Shown here piece after piece: positions 45,355-54,604 of a stretch of DNA of 64,000 bases (the stretch's first letter is position 1; every line of letters starts with the position of its first letter). The notes under the pieces are model-generated. The model was not told the origin of the DNA, made no database searches, and was given only the letters and a program-made list of their open reading frames with translations. The stretch is from Pelagibius sp. (GTDB taxonomy: Bacteria > Pseudomonadota > Alphaproteobacteria > Kiloniellales > Kiloniellaceae): the NCBI RefSeq assembly GCF_028289705.1, contig NZ_JANQOI010000155.1, forward strand, positions 16,594 through 80,593, in the 5' to 3' direction. The position numbers and the translations under genes were made by a program.

Positions 45355-45495
45355 TAGAGCGGATCATGTTTAGACGGAAACACCTTCGTGTTTGCGTCTA
45401 AACATGTGAATCCGCTCTACACTTGAGAATTAGAGCAGATTCACCAGGCTCGATGGATCGCTCCCGCGATTCCATCGATCCAGGATCTGCTCTAG
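45355..45495. repeat. 141-bp two-hairpin repeat, copy 2
   Basis: Same length, ends and order of hairpins as the copy at 31869-32009, with four substitutions. It stands in the spacer between the GNAT-like gene and ggt, about 50 bp before the ggt start. No target-site duplication is evident. Confidence 0.9.
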
Positions 45496-45544
45496 GATCT
45501 TTCCGCTCGCCCCATGCATCCCCGACGAAACGGAGGATCCCGCC

Positions 45545-47290
45545 ATGTCCGCAGCCCCGACCAAGCACCGCCCCTTCAAACCCACCGCGTTGCGCCGGGC
45601 CTCGGCCGGCTTGATGATGGTCGCTGCTGCCTTCGCCGCCGGCTGCACCACGCCGGGCGAAGAAACGGCGGCTGAGGCCGAGAAGCCCCAGCACATGGTG
45701 GCCGCCGCCAATCCCCTGGCGGCGGAAGCGGGCATGGCGATGCTGCGCGGGGGCGGCAGTGCGGTGGACGCCGCCATCGCCACCGCCATGGTGCTGAGCC
45801 TGGTGGAGCCGCAGTCCTCCGGCATCGGCGGCGGCGCCTTCCTGATGCACTACAACGGCACCGACCGCCGCGTCATGGCCTATGACGGGCGCGAGAACGC
45901 GCCGCAGGAGGCCGGGGAGGATCTGTTCCTCAAGCCCGACGGCGAGCCCATGGCCTTCTGGGACGCGGTGGTCGGCGGCCGTTCCGTCGGCACGCCGGGC
46001 CTGCTGCGCATGCTGGAGCTGGCCCATCAGGATCACGGCCGCCTGCCCTGGGCCGATCTCTTCGCCCCGGCCATCGACCTGGCCGAACGGGGCTTCGCCG
46101 TCTCCCCGCGGCTCCACGGCCTGGTCGCCAGGGACAAGTACCTCAAGCGCTATGAAGACACGGCGGCCTACTTCTACGATTCCGCCGGCGAGGCTCTCGC
46201 GGTGGGCACCCTGCGCAAGAACCAAGCCTTCGCCGATACCCTGCGCGCGGTGGCCGAAGGCGGGGCCGATGCCTTCTACAGCGGCCCCATCGCCGTCGAC
46301 ATCGTCAAGCAGGTGCGCGCCGCCGCCGGCAATCCGGGCGTCCTGAGCTACAGCGACCTGGCCCGCTACGAGGCCAAGCGGCGCAAGCCGCTCTGCGCCC
46401 CCTACCGCCAGTGGCAGGTCTGCGGCATGCCGCCGCCGACCTCCGGCGGGGTGGCGGTGTTGCAGATGCTGAGCTTCCTGGCGCCCTTCGACCTCGCCGC
46501 CCTGGAGCCGGCCTCGCCGGAGGCGATCCATCTGGTCGCCGAGGCCGGGCGGCTGGCCTTCGCCGACCGCAACCGCTTCCTCGCCGACAACGACTTCGTC
46601 GAGGTGCCCCTGGAAGCCCTGCTGGACCCGCAGTACCTGAAGGAGCGCGCGGCGCTGATTTCGCCGGAGCGGAGCCTGGGCAAGGCCCAGCCGGGCCTGG
46701 CGAGCCAGCAGGCCCACAGTCCGGCGCAGCTCAACCCGCCCTCCACCTCCCACCTCTCGGTGGTGGATCAGGAGGGCAACGCCGTCTCTATGACCGCCTC
46801 CATCGAAAGCGCCTTCGGCTCGCGCCTCATGGCCCGGGGGTTCCTGCTGAACAACGAGCTCACGGACTTCTCCTTCCGCCCCGCGGTGGAGGGCCGGGCG
46901 GTCGCCAACCGGGTGCAGGCGGGCAAGCGGCCGCGCAGTTCCATGTCCCCAACCCTGGTGCTGGACCGGCAGGGCCGCTTCGTCATGGCCATCGGCTCGC
47001 CCGGCGGCAGCCGCATCATCGGCTATACCGCCAAGGCCATCGTCGGCGCCCTGGACTGGAACCTCTCCATGCAGGAGGCAATCTCCCTGCCCAACTTCGT
47101 CAACCGCAATGGCGCCACCGACCTTGAGGAGGGGCAGGGGCTGGAGCCGGCGCAAGCGGCGCTGGAGGCCCTCGGCCACGAGGTGAAGATCCGCGGCCTG
47201 ACCTCCGGCCTGCACGGCATCCGGCTGACGGAGCAGGGGTTGGAGGGCGGCGCCGACCCGCGGCGCGAAGGCGTGGTCCTCAGCGAGTAG
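45545..47290 (+). CDS. ggt: Gamma-glutamyltransferase
   Basis: 581 residues. N-terminal nucleophile hydrolase that cleaves gamma-glutamyl bonds of glutathione and analogues. The autoprocessing site and nucleophile is the Thr of TSHLSVVDQEG, splitting the chain into large and small subunits; GSPGGSRII and the N-terminal SGGG-type region (SSGIGGGAFL) are present. The N-terminus has a lipobox-like AAFAAGC, suggesting a membrane-anchored periplasmic form instead of the usual soluble one. Single gene. Confidence 0.92.
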   Translation: MSAAPTKHRPFKPTALRRASAGLMMVAAAFAAGCTTPGEETAAEAEKPQHMVAAANPLAAEAGMAMLRGGGSAVDAAIATAMVLSLVEPQSSGIGGGAFLMHYNGTDRRVMAYDGRENAPQEAGEDLFLKPDGEPMAFWDAVVGGRSVGTPGLLRMLELAHQDHGRLPWADLFAPAIDLAERGFAVSPRLHGLVARDKYLKRYEDTAAYFYDSAGEALAVGTLRKNQAFADTLRAVAEGGADAFYSGPIAVDIVKQVRAAAGNPGVLSYSDLARYEAKRRKPLCAPYRQWQVCGMPPPTSGGVAVLQMLSFLAPFDLAALEPASPEAIHLVAEAGRLAFADRNRFLADNDFVEVPLEALLDPQYLKERAALISPERSLGKAQPGLASQQAHSPAQLNPPSTSHLSVVDQEGNAVSMTASIESAFGSRLMARGFLLNNELTDFSFRPAVEGRAVANRVQAGKRPRSSMSPTLVLDRQGRFVMAIGSPGGSRIIGYTAKAIVGALDWNLSMQEAISLPNFVNRNGATDLEEGQGLEPAQAALEALGHEVKIRGLTSGLHGIRLTEQGLEGGADPRREGVVLSE

Positions 47291-47311
47291 TCCCGTTAGA
47301 GTATTGAGAAC

Positions 47312-48601
47312 ATGAGCGACCCTGCCCCCGCGTCTTCGGACGCCCAGCCTGGTTCGGACGCCCCGCCTGGCGACCAGACGCCCACGGCTCCATCGGCGCC
47401 GGCCGTTCTGGCCGGCGACGGCCTGCCGCAGATCACCCTGAAGCCCCACGGCGCCAAGCGGCTGCGCCGCGGCCACCCCTGGGTCTACTCCAACGAGGTG
47501 GAGATGAACGCCGCCGCCAAGGCGGTGCCGCCCGGCGGCCTGGTGGCACTGCACGACGGCGAGGGGAGCTATCAGGGCACCGCCTTTTTCAACCGCCACC
47601 CACTGATCGCCGCGCGCCTGCTGACCCGCAAGCGCGGCACCCGGATCGACCGCGATTTCCTCGCCGCGCGCCTGAAACGGGCGCTGACCATTCGCGACAA
47701 GCTCATCGGCAAGCCCTACTACCGGCTGGTCCATGCCGAGGCCGACGGCCTGCCGGGCCTCATCGTCGATCGCTTCGGCGATGCCCTGGCGGTGCAGGTC
47801 AACACCGCGGGCATGGAGCGGATGACCGGGGCGCTGATGGACGCCCTGGAGGCGGTGATCGCGCCGGCCACCGTGGTGCTGCGCAACGATGGCGCGGTGC
47901 GCGCCCTGGAGCACCTGCCCGAAAGCGTCGAGGTGGCCCGGGGCTCGCTCGACGGGCCACTGCCCCTGGAGGAGAACGGCGCCCGCTTCTTCGCCGACCT
48001 GGCCGGCGGCCAGAAGACCGGCTGGTTCTACGACCAGCGCGACAACCGGGCCTGGGCCACGGGCCTCGCCGAGGGCGCGACGGTGCTGGACTGCTACGCC
48101 TTCGCCGGCGGCTTTGCCGTGCAGGCTGCGCTGGCCGGCGCCGCCGCGGTGACGGCGGTGGACCGCTCCCAGGCCGCACTCGACCTGGCGGCCATGGCGG
48201 CGGAGGCCAACCGCGTTTCTGACCGTTGCCGCTTCGTCAAGGCGGAGATCTTCCAGGATCTGCAGCGCCGCGCCGCGGCGGGGGAACGCTACGACCTGGT
48301 GATCGTCGACCCGCCGGCCTTCGTGAAGTCGAAGAAGGACCTCGCGCAAGGCCTCAAGGGCTACCGCAAGATGACCCGCCTGGCCGCCGCCCTGGTCGAG
48401 AGAGGCGGCTATCTCGCCGCCGCCTCCTGCTCCCACCACGCCGACGTCGACAGCTTCGCCGGCCAGGTCCGCCGCGGCCTGCAGGACGCCGGCCGCAGCG
48501 CGCGCGTGCTGCGCACATCCGGCGCCGCCCCCGACCACCCGGTCCATCCCGCCCTGCCGGAAAGCGCCTACCTGAAAATGCAGTTCCTGGCCCTGGACTG
48601 A
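47312..48601 (+). CDS. rlmI: 23S rRNA m5C1962 methyltransferase (RlmI family)
   Basis: 429 residues. An acidic/Pro-rich N-terminal extension (~40 residues) precedes a PUA domain (KPHGAKRLRRGHPWVYSNEVE) and the RlmI EEHD-like and Rossmann methyltransferase domains: VLDCYAFAGGFAVQAA is the SAM-binding motif, DLVIVDPPAFVKSKKD holds the catalytic DPPAF, and CSHHAD the catalytic Cys. It methylates C1962 of 23S rRNA in E. coli. It begins 21 bp after ggt, so it may share its transcript. Confidence 0.9.
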   Translation: MSDPAPASSDAQPGSDAPPGDQTPTAPSAPAVLAGDGLPQITLKPHGAKRLRRGHPWVYSNEVEMNAAAKAVPPGGLVALHDGEGSYQGTAFFNRHPLIAARLLTRKRGTRIDRDFLAARLKRALTIRDKLIGKPYYRLVHAEADGLPGLIVDRFGDALAVQVNTAGMERMTGALMDALEAVIAPATVVLRNDGAVRALEHLPESVEVARGSLDGPLPLEENGARFFADLAGGQKTGWFYDQRDNRAWATGLAEGATVLDCYAFAGGFAVQAALAGAAAVTAVDRSQAALDLAAMAAEANRVSDRCRFVKAEIFQDLQRRAAAGERYDLVIVDPPAFVKSKKDLAQGLKGYRKMTRLAAALVERGGYLAAASCSHHADVDSFAGQVRRGLQDAGRSARVLRTSGAAPDHPVHPALPESAYLKMQFLALD

Positions 48602-48809
48602 GGGCGCCCGACGCATCGGCGGATCGGGGAGACAATCGCCGGGGACGCTCGTCCCGGCGAAGACCGGCGGTGCAATTCCTGTGTCATCGGTGGTGGGGAT
48701 CGGACGCTGTGATCGCGCAGACATAGTATGCGCTTGATGCTCGAGCGACCCGCGAGATTAGCGAGAAACATGCGTGTGCTCGGCAACCCTCGAAGCTCAG
48801 GACCTGCGC

Positions 48810-50759
48810 ATGCGCATCGCCCGTCCGAAGATCCTCGGCCTGATGGCCATCGTGCTGGTCGCGGTCGTCGTCGCCGTTCCGCTGAAGATCCTTCTGCCCA
48901 ATGACGCGGCCCGGCGGCCTCTTACAACGGGCGACGGTTTCGCCGAGGAGGATCTGGGAACGACCTATCACCTCTTCGATCTGGGGGTGGCGCGCATCGA
49001 CGACGACGCGCTGCTCGACATCTTCACGGTCAATCACAGCTTTCGCCAGAGCATCCTGATCAACGACCGCAGAGACGGATATACCGACAAGATCGTCGCG
49101 CTGGGATTGGGTCAGAACCCGGACTTCCCGGGCCTCGGCCCCTCGGCCAGCGAACCGCTGCTGGATGGGCCCGGCCTTTATCTCTATTGGCACAAGTCCG
49201 CGCTGGTGGCGAAGGCCCATGGCCTCGATCCCGCGGAACCGGTCTCCGGCCGGATCGATCTGCCGCGCACCGTGGTGGTCGCCGGCGAGGGCGCCATGGC
49301 GTTCACCAGCGTCGAACGCGACCGCCGGCTGATTGTCGACTTCAAAGCGACGGGCAACGGCGCCCTGAGAATCGAGTCCAAGCGCTTCTACTTTCATCCC
49401 CTCATCACCCTGGATCCCGGCATCGCCCTTGAACGGGTCTTCGTCGGAACCGAAAGGCGTCATCCGGCCGGCCACGACTTCTCCCTGCTGCCGGGGCGCG
49501 ACCGTCATGGCATGGCCTGGGCCGACCTCAATGGCGACGCCCGGAGCGACGTCTTCATCGCCCGCGGTGGCGGCAGTGGGCGCATGAAGGCGGACCCGGT
49601 CACGCGCAACGACGAGCTGCTTCTGAAACAGGGTCAGACCTTCACAGACGCGGCCAGCCGCGCGGGCATCGTCAAGGGCGTCTGCCCGGGCCGCAAGGTC
49701 GCGCTGGTCGATTTCGACGGCGACGGGCGCCTGGACATCCATACCGGCTGTGGCCGACACAACCCGCCGCGCCAGCGCCATCCCGATCAACTGCACCGCC
49801 AGCACGCCACGGGCCAGTTCCGGAACGTCTCGTCGTACCGCGGCCTCGCGGTTCCGGAGCAGGGCCAGTTCGTCTGGCTGGACGTCGAAGCCGACGGCGA
49901 CATGGACCTGGTTTTCGCCGATCAGACAGCATTCTGGCTCTACCGCAACCACCGCGGCGACTTTGCCGCCGAGGAGATCGGGCGCCACCAGGGCTACATT
50001 TCTCAGCTCACCCTGGCCGACTTCGACCGGGATGGCGATCCGGACGTCTTCGCCGCTTCCAACTTGGGCAATGCCCTGCTGGTCAATCGGGAGGGCGGCT
50101 TTGAGGTTGCCGCGCCGGAGGCCCTCGGGCTGCCGGCGAGAAGCGAGACGGCGAGCTGGGTCGACAGCGACAACGACGGACTGGTCGACCTCCACAGCTT
50201 TCCCGACGGCCTCTTCCGGCAGCGGACCGACGGCGGCTTTTCCCGAACGGGCCAGCTTGCGCGCCGCTCCGACAGGCTCTACGGCGCCTTTCTCACCTGG
50301 TTCGACGCGGACAACGACGGGGATCGGGATCTGCTCTTGGCCGTCGAGGTGCCGCCGACCTCGATGCAGCGTGTTCAGCGCAAGGTAATGCAGCTCTTGG
50401 GCAGGGCAGCGGCGGATGAGCTCTTCACCCTTTCGGAGTGGCGGCTGAAGCTCTACCGGAACCCCGGCGGCGGGCACCACTGGCTGCAGGTTCGCCTGCA
50501 GGGCCCCACAGGCAACCTGCCGGCCATCGGCGCCAAGGTCGAGGTGGAGACAGCGGACGGCGTACAGCGCCAGCAGCTCGGCGAGGCCGAAGGCTCGCAC
50601 CGCTCCCAGGGTCATTACCGGATGTACTTCGGACTGGGCGCAAACGACCGCGTCACGGCGGTGCGAGTCTACTGGCCGGGCGGGGCGATGCAGGAACTCA
50701 AGAACGTCGCCGCCGACCAGTTGCTGAGCATCGCCCAGGACCCGCCCTACGGGTCGTAG
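48810..50759 (+). CDS. CRTAC1-like FG-GAP/ASPIC-UnbV repeat protein
   Basis: 649 residues. A single N-terminal hydrophobic helix (ILGLMAIVLVAVVVAVPLKI) anchors or exports it. The middle holds at least six FG-GAP/VCBS-type calcium loops (DFDGDGRLDI, DFDRDGDPDV, DSDNDGLVDL, DADNDGDRDL and others) expected to form a beta-propeller. The C-terminus is an ASPIC/UnbV domain (LQVRLQGPTGNLPAIGAKVEV ... VRVYWPGGAMQEL). Function unknown; CRTAC1 is the animal homologue. The ATG at 48810 has AGGAC upstream; 48774 is also in frame. Confidence 0.85.
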   Translation: MRIARPKILGLMAIVLVAVVVAVPLKILLPNDAARRPLTTGDGFAEEDLGTTYHLFDLGVARIDDDALLDIFTVNHSFRQSILINDRRDGYTDKIVALGLGQNPDFPGLGPSASEPLLDGPGLYLYWHKSALVAKAHGLDPAEPVSGRIDLPRTVVVAGEGAMAFTSVERDRRLIVDFKATGNGALRIESKRFYFHPLITLDPGIALERVFVGTERRHPAGHDFSLLPGRDRHGMAWADLNGDARSDVFIARGGGSGRMKADPVTRNDELLLKQGQTFTDAASRAGIVKGVCPGRKVALVDFDGDGRLDIHTGCGRHNPPRQRHPDQLHRQHATGQFRNVSSYRGLAVPEQGQFVWLDVEADGDMDLVFADQTAFWLYRNHRGDFAAEEIGRHQGYISQLTLADFDRDGDPDVFAASNLGNALLVNREGGFEVAAPEALGLPARSETASWVDSDNDGLVDLHSFPDGLFRQRTDGGFSRTGQLARRSDRLYGAFLTWFDADNDGDRDLLLAVEVPPTSMQRVQRKVMQLLGRAAADELFTLSEWRLKLYRNPGGGHHWLQVRLQGPTGNLPAIGAKVEVETADGVQRQQLGEAEGSHRSQGHYRMYFGLGANDRVTAVRVYWPGGAMQELKNVAADQLLSIAQDPPYGS

Positions 50760-50787
50760 GGTTCCCGCTTCACGCCGCTCGTTCCCC

Positions 50788-50926
50788 CTAACTCGCCTTC
50801 TTGGCGCTGGGTTGGGCCTTGCTCTGTTCCATGAGGAGGTCTTGGACGAAAGAAGGGCATCTCCTTCGCAGACCGAGCCAATGAAGGGTTAGAAGAGGTG
50901 CTCCTTGGTCTCCTCAGGTCCATAGG
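50788..50926 (-). pseudogene. Decayed fragment of a sensor histidine kinase C-terminus
   Basis: Minus-strand reading gives PEETKEHLF, a stop, then PFIGSVCEGD, and in another frame LLMEQSKAQPSAKKAS followed by TAG. The kinase at 52435-53889 has PEEAKEHLFKPFTGSAREGG and LPMEQSKGQSQAAARKAG at the matching places. About 45 codons between the two blocks are missing, a Lys codon has become a stop, and the frame is broken. Remnant of a duplicated or lost paralogue. Confidence 0.75.
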
Positions 50927-50992
50927 CGCGTCACCTGCCGGCGCGGAACACGGATCAATCCAGCCGATAGAGATGGTATAGGTCAATGCAAG

Positions 50993-51640
50993 GTGAACCT
51001 GCAGCCCAAGCGAACGACAATGCGAAAACCTGCCTCGATGCGCGGCCTGGAGAATTTCGGGCGCGTGCGTCTCAGTGCGAACTTCTATATGCGCGACTTT
51101 CTCTATTCGGAGATCGCGGACTTCCACGGCATCCCGAATGTGCCGGATGACCCCGATCTCGCGATCTCGGCGGGCCGGCAACTCTGCCAAGAGCTCTTGG
51201 AGCCGCTGCAGGCGACCTTCGGGCGCGTTGCGGTGCGTGGGTCCTATCGCTCGGCCGCGGTCAACGGCTTCGGCAACGCCAATGGCATGAACTGCGCGCG
51301 TAACGATACCTCGGCCGCCTACCACATCTGGGATCGGCGCGACGGCAAGGGCCGGATGGGCGCGGCCGCCTGCATCGTCATCCCCTGGTTCGCCGACCGC
51401 TACGCCGAAGGGGCGGACTGGCGCGGACTGGCCTGGTGGATCCACGACCACCTGCCGTACTCGCACCTGCAGTTCTTTCCCAAGCTCGCGGCCTTCAACA
51501 TCCAATGGCACGAAAAGCCGCTGCGCCGCATCGACAGCTTCATCCAGCCGCGCGGTTGCCTCACCAAACCGGGGATGCCCAACCAAACGGCCAGCCATGC
51601 AAAGTGGTACAGGGGCTTTCCAACGCTACAGGGGGTTTGA
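50993..51640 (+). CDS. Peptidase M15-like protein
   Basis: 215 residues. The pattern is that of M15A/Hedgehog-type D,D-peptidases: LSANFYMRDFLYSE at the start, IPNVPDDPDLAISAGRQLCQELLEPLQATFGRVAVRGSYRSAAVN, then YHIWD and HDHLPYSHLQFFP as possible metal-ligand His positions. The usual SxHxxGxAxD is altered (YHIWDRRDGKGRMGAAACI), so catalysis is uncertain. No signal peptide is evident. GTG 50993 is the first start; ATG 51020 or 51038 are alternatives. Confidence 0.6.
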   Translation: MNLQPKRTTMRKPASMRGLENFGRVRLSANFYMRDFLYSEIADFHGIPNVPDDPDLAISAGRQLCQELLEPLQATFGRVAVRGSYRSAAVNGFGNANGMNCARNDTSAAYHIWDRRDGKGRMGAAACIVIPWFADRYAEGADWRGLAWWIHDHLPYSHLQFFPKLAAFNIQWHEKPLRRIDSFIQPRGCLTKPGMPNQTASHAKWYRGFPTLQGV

Positions 51641-51795
51641 CGCCGCGCCGCGATGCAACGCGCAAGTCTTCCAGTCGGCTGTCGAATCGCGACGCTTTGC
51701 CGGCTACACTGACCAAAGGTCCCGGGTGCCGGCGCGGACCGCGCAGCGGCTGGGCGTTGACCGTCACCAGACCACGGAACCATAGGTATCCGCGC

Positions 51796-52344
51796 ATGCG
51801 CAAGACGCTGAAAATCCTTCATACGCTCGCCGCCTGCGGGCTGATCGGCGGTCTTGGCTGTTACATGATCCTGCTCGTAATCGCGCCGCAGGAGACGCCC
51901 GCCGCCTACGCAGACATGCGGCAATCCATCGCGGCAGTCAGCAGCTACGTCCTGGTTCCATCCCTTGGGGTTGCCCTTGTCTCCGGCTTGCTTTCCATGG
52001 CCATGCATCCCCCGTTCCTGGACAAGCGATGGGCCTGGCTGAAAGCGGTGATGGGCTTCATCCTGTTCAAGAGCGTGCTGATGGTCATCGACGCGAGGGC
52101 GGATCATGCCGCCGCCATCTCGCAGGAAGTTGCCGACGGCGCGCCCGTCGCAGAGACACTCGACACGGCGCTTGCCTCTGAGTGGTACGCGCTCGGCATC
52201 GTCATGGCATTGTCGGTCGCCAATGTCGTCGTGGGCATCTGGCGCCCGAGGCTGGCAAGACGGGAACAGGCCCGCGCCGCTGAACCGCTCGCCCGGACAG
52301 AAACCGCTCCCCTCAGCAACGAGCGCACCCGGCCGGCGGCCTGA
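51796..52344 (+). CDS. DUF2269-family membrane protein
   Basis: 182 residues with four hydrophobic helices: the first includes ILHTLAACGLIGGLGCYM, the third follows WAWLKAVMGFILFKSVLMVI, and the last is ALGIVMALSVANVVVGIW. The layout and HTLA start resemble DUF2269 integral membrane proteins. The C-terminal ~35 residues are polar. The frame is open upstream to 51436, but the family part begins at ATG 51796. Function unknown. Confidence 0.68.
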   Translation: MRKTLKILHTLAACGLIGGLGCYMILLVIAPQETPAAYADMRQSIAAVSSYVLVPSLGVALVSGLLSMAMHPPFLDKRWAWLKAVMGFILFKSVLMVIDARADHAAAISQEVADGAPVAETLDTALASEWYALGIVMALSVANVVVGIWRPRLARREQARAAEPLARTETAPLSNERTRPAA

Positions 52345-52434
52345 AGCACCGGGCCCAGCGCCGGTTCTGCAGGCATTCCGACCCCGAGGGTCAAGAGCAA
52401 GAAGATCAAGGCTCAGACCGGACGCGGACGCTGG

Positions 52435-53889
52435 TTATCCGGCCTTGCGGGCCGCGGCTTGCGACTGGCCCTTGCTTTGTTCCATGGGGAGGACGAGGCG
52501 GAACAGGGTGCCGTCCTCGGTGGAGCGTTCCATGCGGATGTCGCCGCCGTGGGCGCGCATGATGTCGTGGGCGATGGAGAGGCCGAGGCCGGTTCCACCC
52601 TCCCGCGCCGAGCCGGTGAAGGGCTTGAAGAGATGCTCCTTGGCCTCTTCGGGCATGCCGGGGCCGTTGTCCTCAACATCGATGACCAGGAAGTTGCGCA
52701 CCGGCCGGGCGACGATGTGGACCTCAGCGGCGCCGGCCTCCAGGGCGTTGCGGCCGAGGTTGGAGAAGACGCGGTAGAGCTGCTCGCGGTCGGCCTCCAC
52801 GACGAAGCCGCGCTCGACCTCGTTGATCCAGCCGGCGCGGCCGACACCCACTCCGGCCAGCCCCTCGCGCACCTCGGTCATCAGGTCGCGCAGGTCGAAG
52901 CGGTTGAGGTCGAGATGGGCCGGCCCCTCCCTCGTGAACTGCAGGGTCTGGGCGCAGAGGTGCAGCGCCCGGTCGATGGCCCCCACCAGGGTCGGCGCCA
53001 TGGAGCGCACGGCCGGGTCGCCGCTGCGCGCCAGGCGGTCGGAGATCAGGCTGGCGGTGGCCAGGATGTTGCGCAGGTCGTGGTTGACCTTGGTGACGGC
53101 AGCGCCCAGGGCGGCGAGGCGGGTCTTCTGCAAGAGGGCGGCGCGCAGCCCCTCCTGCATGGTCACCAGCTCGCGCTGGGCGATGCCGATCTCGTCGCTG
53201 CGGTCGGAGGGTGGCAGGGCGCCGGCCGCCACCTCCGGCTTCTCGCGGAAGGCGGCCATGCTGGCGGTGATGCGCAGCATCGGCCGCACCATGAGGAGGT
53301 GCAGGCTGAGGTAGACCAGGGCCGCGGTGAAGATGGAGATGCCGAGGGAGAGATTGAGGATGCGGTAGGAATAGTCGTACATGTCGCTGCGCATCGGCGC
53401 TTCGTCCAGCACGATCTCCACCAGCACCTGCGGGTCCTTGGGCGAGGGCCCAATGATGCGCAGCAGGCGGTTGTTCGGTGCCGCCAGCGCCACCACTGCA
53501 TCGCCGATGAGGCCGAAGAAACTGGCTTCCCGCAGGTCATAGCTGGCGTCGATGGACTCCGGCCCCTCAACCATCAGCATCAGCTTGCCCTGGTCGGGCT
53601 TGGTGAGGGCGACCATGTAGGCGCCGACATGCTGCAGCAGTTCGGCCTCCAGGTCCTTGCTCACCATGTTGTCCGGCGTCGCCTCCAGGGCGAGGATCGA
53701 GAGGTGCGCCGCGGCCAGGCGTTCCTGCAGATAGACCAGGCGCATGCGGCCGATGGAGGGCGCGTAGATCAGCACCTCCGCCAGCATCACGAAGAAGATG
53801 GTCAGCAGCAGCAGCTTGGCCGAGAGGCTCTTGGTGAGCGGCGGCGGGCTCAGGCCGTTGCCCTGCAGTTTGGGGCCCAACATAACCAT
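52435..53889 (-). CDS. Sensor histidine kinase
   Basis: 484 residues. Two membrane helices (about residues 25-45 and 180-205) flank a periplasmic sensor region. A HAMP-like linker (RPMLRITASMAAFREKPE) leads to a DHp helix with the phospho-acceptor His in KVNHDLRNILATAS, then a HATPase_c domain: NLGRNALEAG (N box), DNGPGMPEEA (G1), GTGLGLSIAHDI (G2). The cognate response regulator is not adjacent. The MEQSK-type tail matches a decayed fragment 1.6 kb away. Confidence 0.9.
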   Translation of the reverse strand: MVMLGPKLQGNGLSPPPLTKSLSAKLLLLTIFFVMLAEVLIYAPSIGRMRLVYLQERLAAAHLSILALEATPDNMVSKDLEAELLQHVGAYMVALTKPDQGKLMLMVEGPESIDASYDLREASFFGLIGDAVVALAAPNNRLLRIIGPSPKDPQVLVEIVLDEAPMRSDMYDYSYRILNLSLGISIFTAALVYLSLHLLMVRPMLRITASMAAFREKPEVAAGALPPSDRSDEIGIAQRELVTMQEGLRAALLQKTRLAALGAAVTKVNHDLRNILATASLISDRLARSGDPAVRSMAPTLVGAIDRALHLCAQTLQFTREGPAHLDLNRFDLRDLMTEVREGLAGVGVGRAGWINEVERGFVVEADREQLYRVFSNLGRNALEAGAAEVHIVARPVRNFLVIDVEDNGPGMPEEAKEHLFKPFTGSAREGGTGLGLSIAHDIMRAHGGDIRMERSTEDGTLFRLVLPMEQSKGQSQAAARKAG

Positions 53890-54112
53890 GGCTTATAGCA
53901 CGGCGGTTTGGCCTAAGCGAATGGGGCCGGAGCGCGGCCCGACAGCGCCTTGCGGCCCTGTGAAGGGCGCTGCACCGATGCGGTCAGGCGCGCAAGTCGG
54001 CGAGAACAAGCAGGATGTGGGAAAGCGGGTCGGTGGGTGCGCCCGATCGGGCTGCGCCTTGGGGTCGTGCGGCCAGCGCAGACGCACCCACCAAGAAAAA
54101 CCCTGCAGCAGC

Positions 54113-54385
54113 CTAGTTCTTGGCGGCGCAGGGATTGCAGGGGTTCTTCGGCGCGCAGGGATTGCAAGGATTGCTGGCCGCGCAGGGATTGCAGGGGTTG
54201 CAAGCCGGCTTCAGCAGCTTGGCCGCGCAGGGGTTGCAGGCGCCGCAGGCGGGCTTGGCCGCACAGGGGTTACAGGCGGCAATCTGCACCGAGGTATCGG
54301 CGGCGTTGGCTGCGGCGAGCGGCAGAGCAACCGCACCAGCGGACACGGTGGCAACGCTCAGCGCAACGAGGGTCTTCTTCAGCAT
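54113..54385 (-). CDS. Exported Cys-rich CNPC-repeat protein
   Basis: 90 residues. A signal peptide (MLKKTLVALSVATV..., cleavage after about ANA) precedes a mature part of ~60 residues with 12 Cys, mostly as NPC and CNPC units spaced by AAK/APK/AAS. The repeats are mirrored in the DNA as direct repeats of about 18-21 bp. The Cys density suggests metal binding or disulfide cross-linking in the periplasm; this is inference. I do not recognise a characterised family. Confidence 0.72.
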   Translation of the reverse strand: MLKKTLVALSVATVSAGAVALPLAAANAADTSVQIAACNPCAAKPACGACNPCAAKLLKPACNPCNPCAASNPCNPCAPKNPCNPCAAKN

Positions 54386-54604
54386 GATTTTCTATGCCTC
54401 CAAGATTGATCGGTCTCAGGCGGCGCCTCGAAGGCACCTTACGATCCGGCGGGCCGCCGATTGGGGCCGGTGACTGCCGGTGCCCAAGAGAATGGTCGGC
54501 AGCCCGATCAAACTCGAATCACGCTGCAGCGATCTGCTTCAACTTTCTGTGAAAAAAGGACCTTTTCCGGTCACAGGGCCGTGCAGGCCCGCGCGGCTGG
54601 ACGG

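Noticed and set aside
45398..48724. 1,108-codon minus-strand frame over ggt and rlmI
   Set aside because: Shadow of two well-supported plus-strand genes; no motif and skewed composition.
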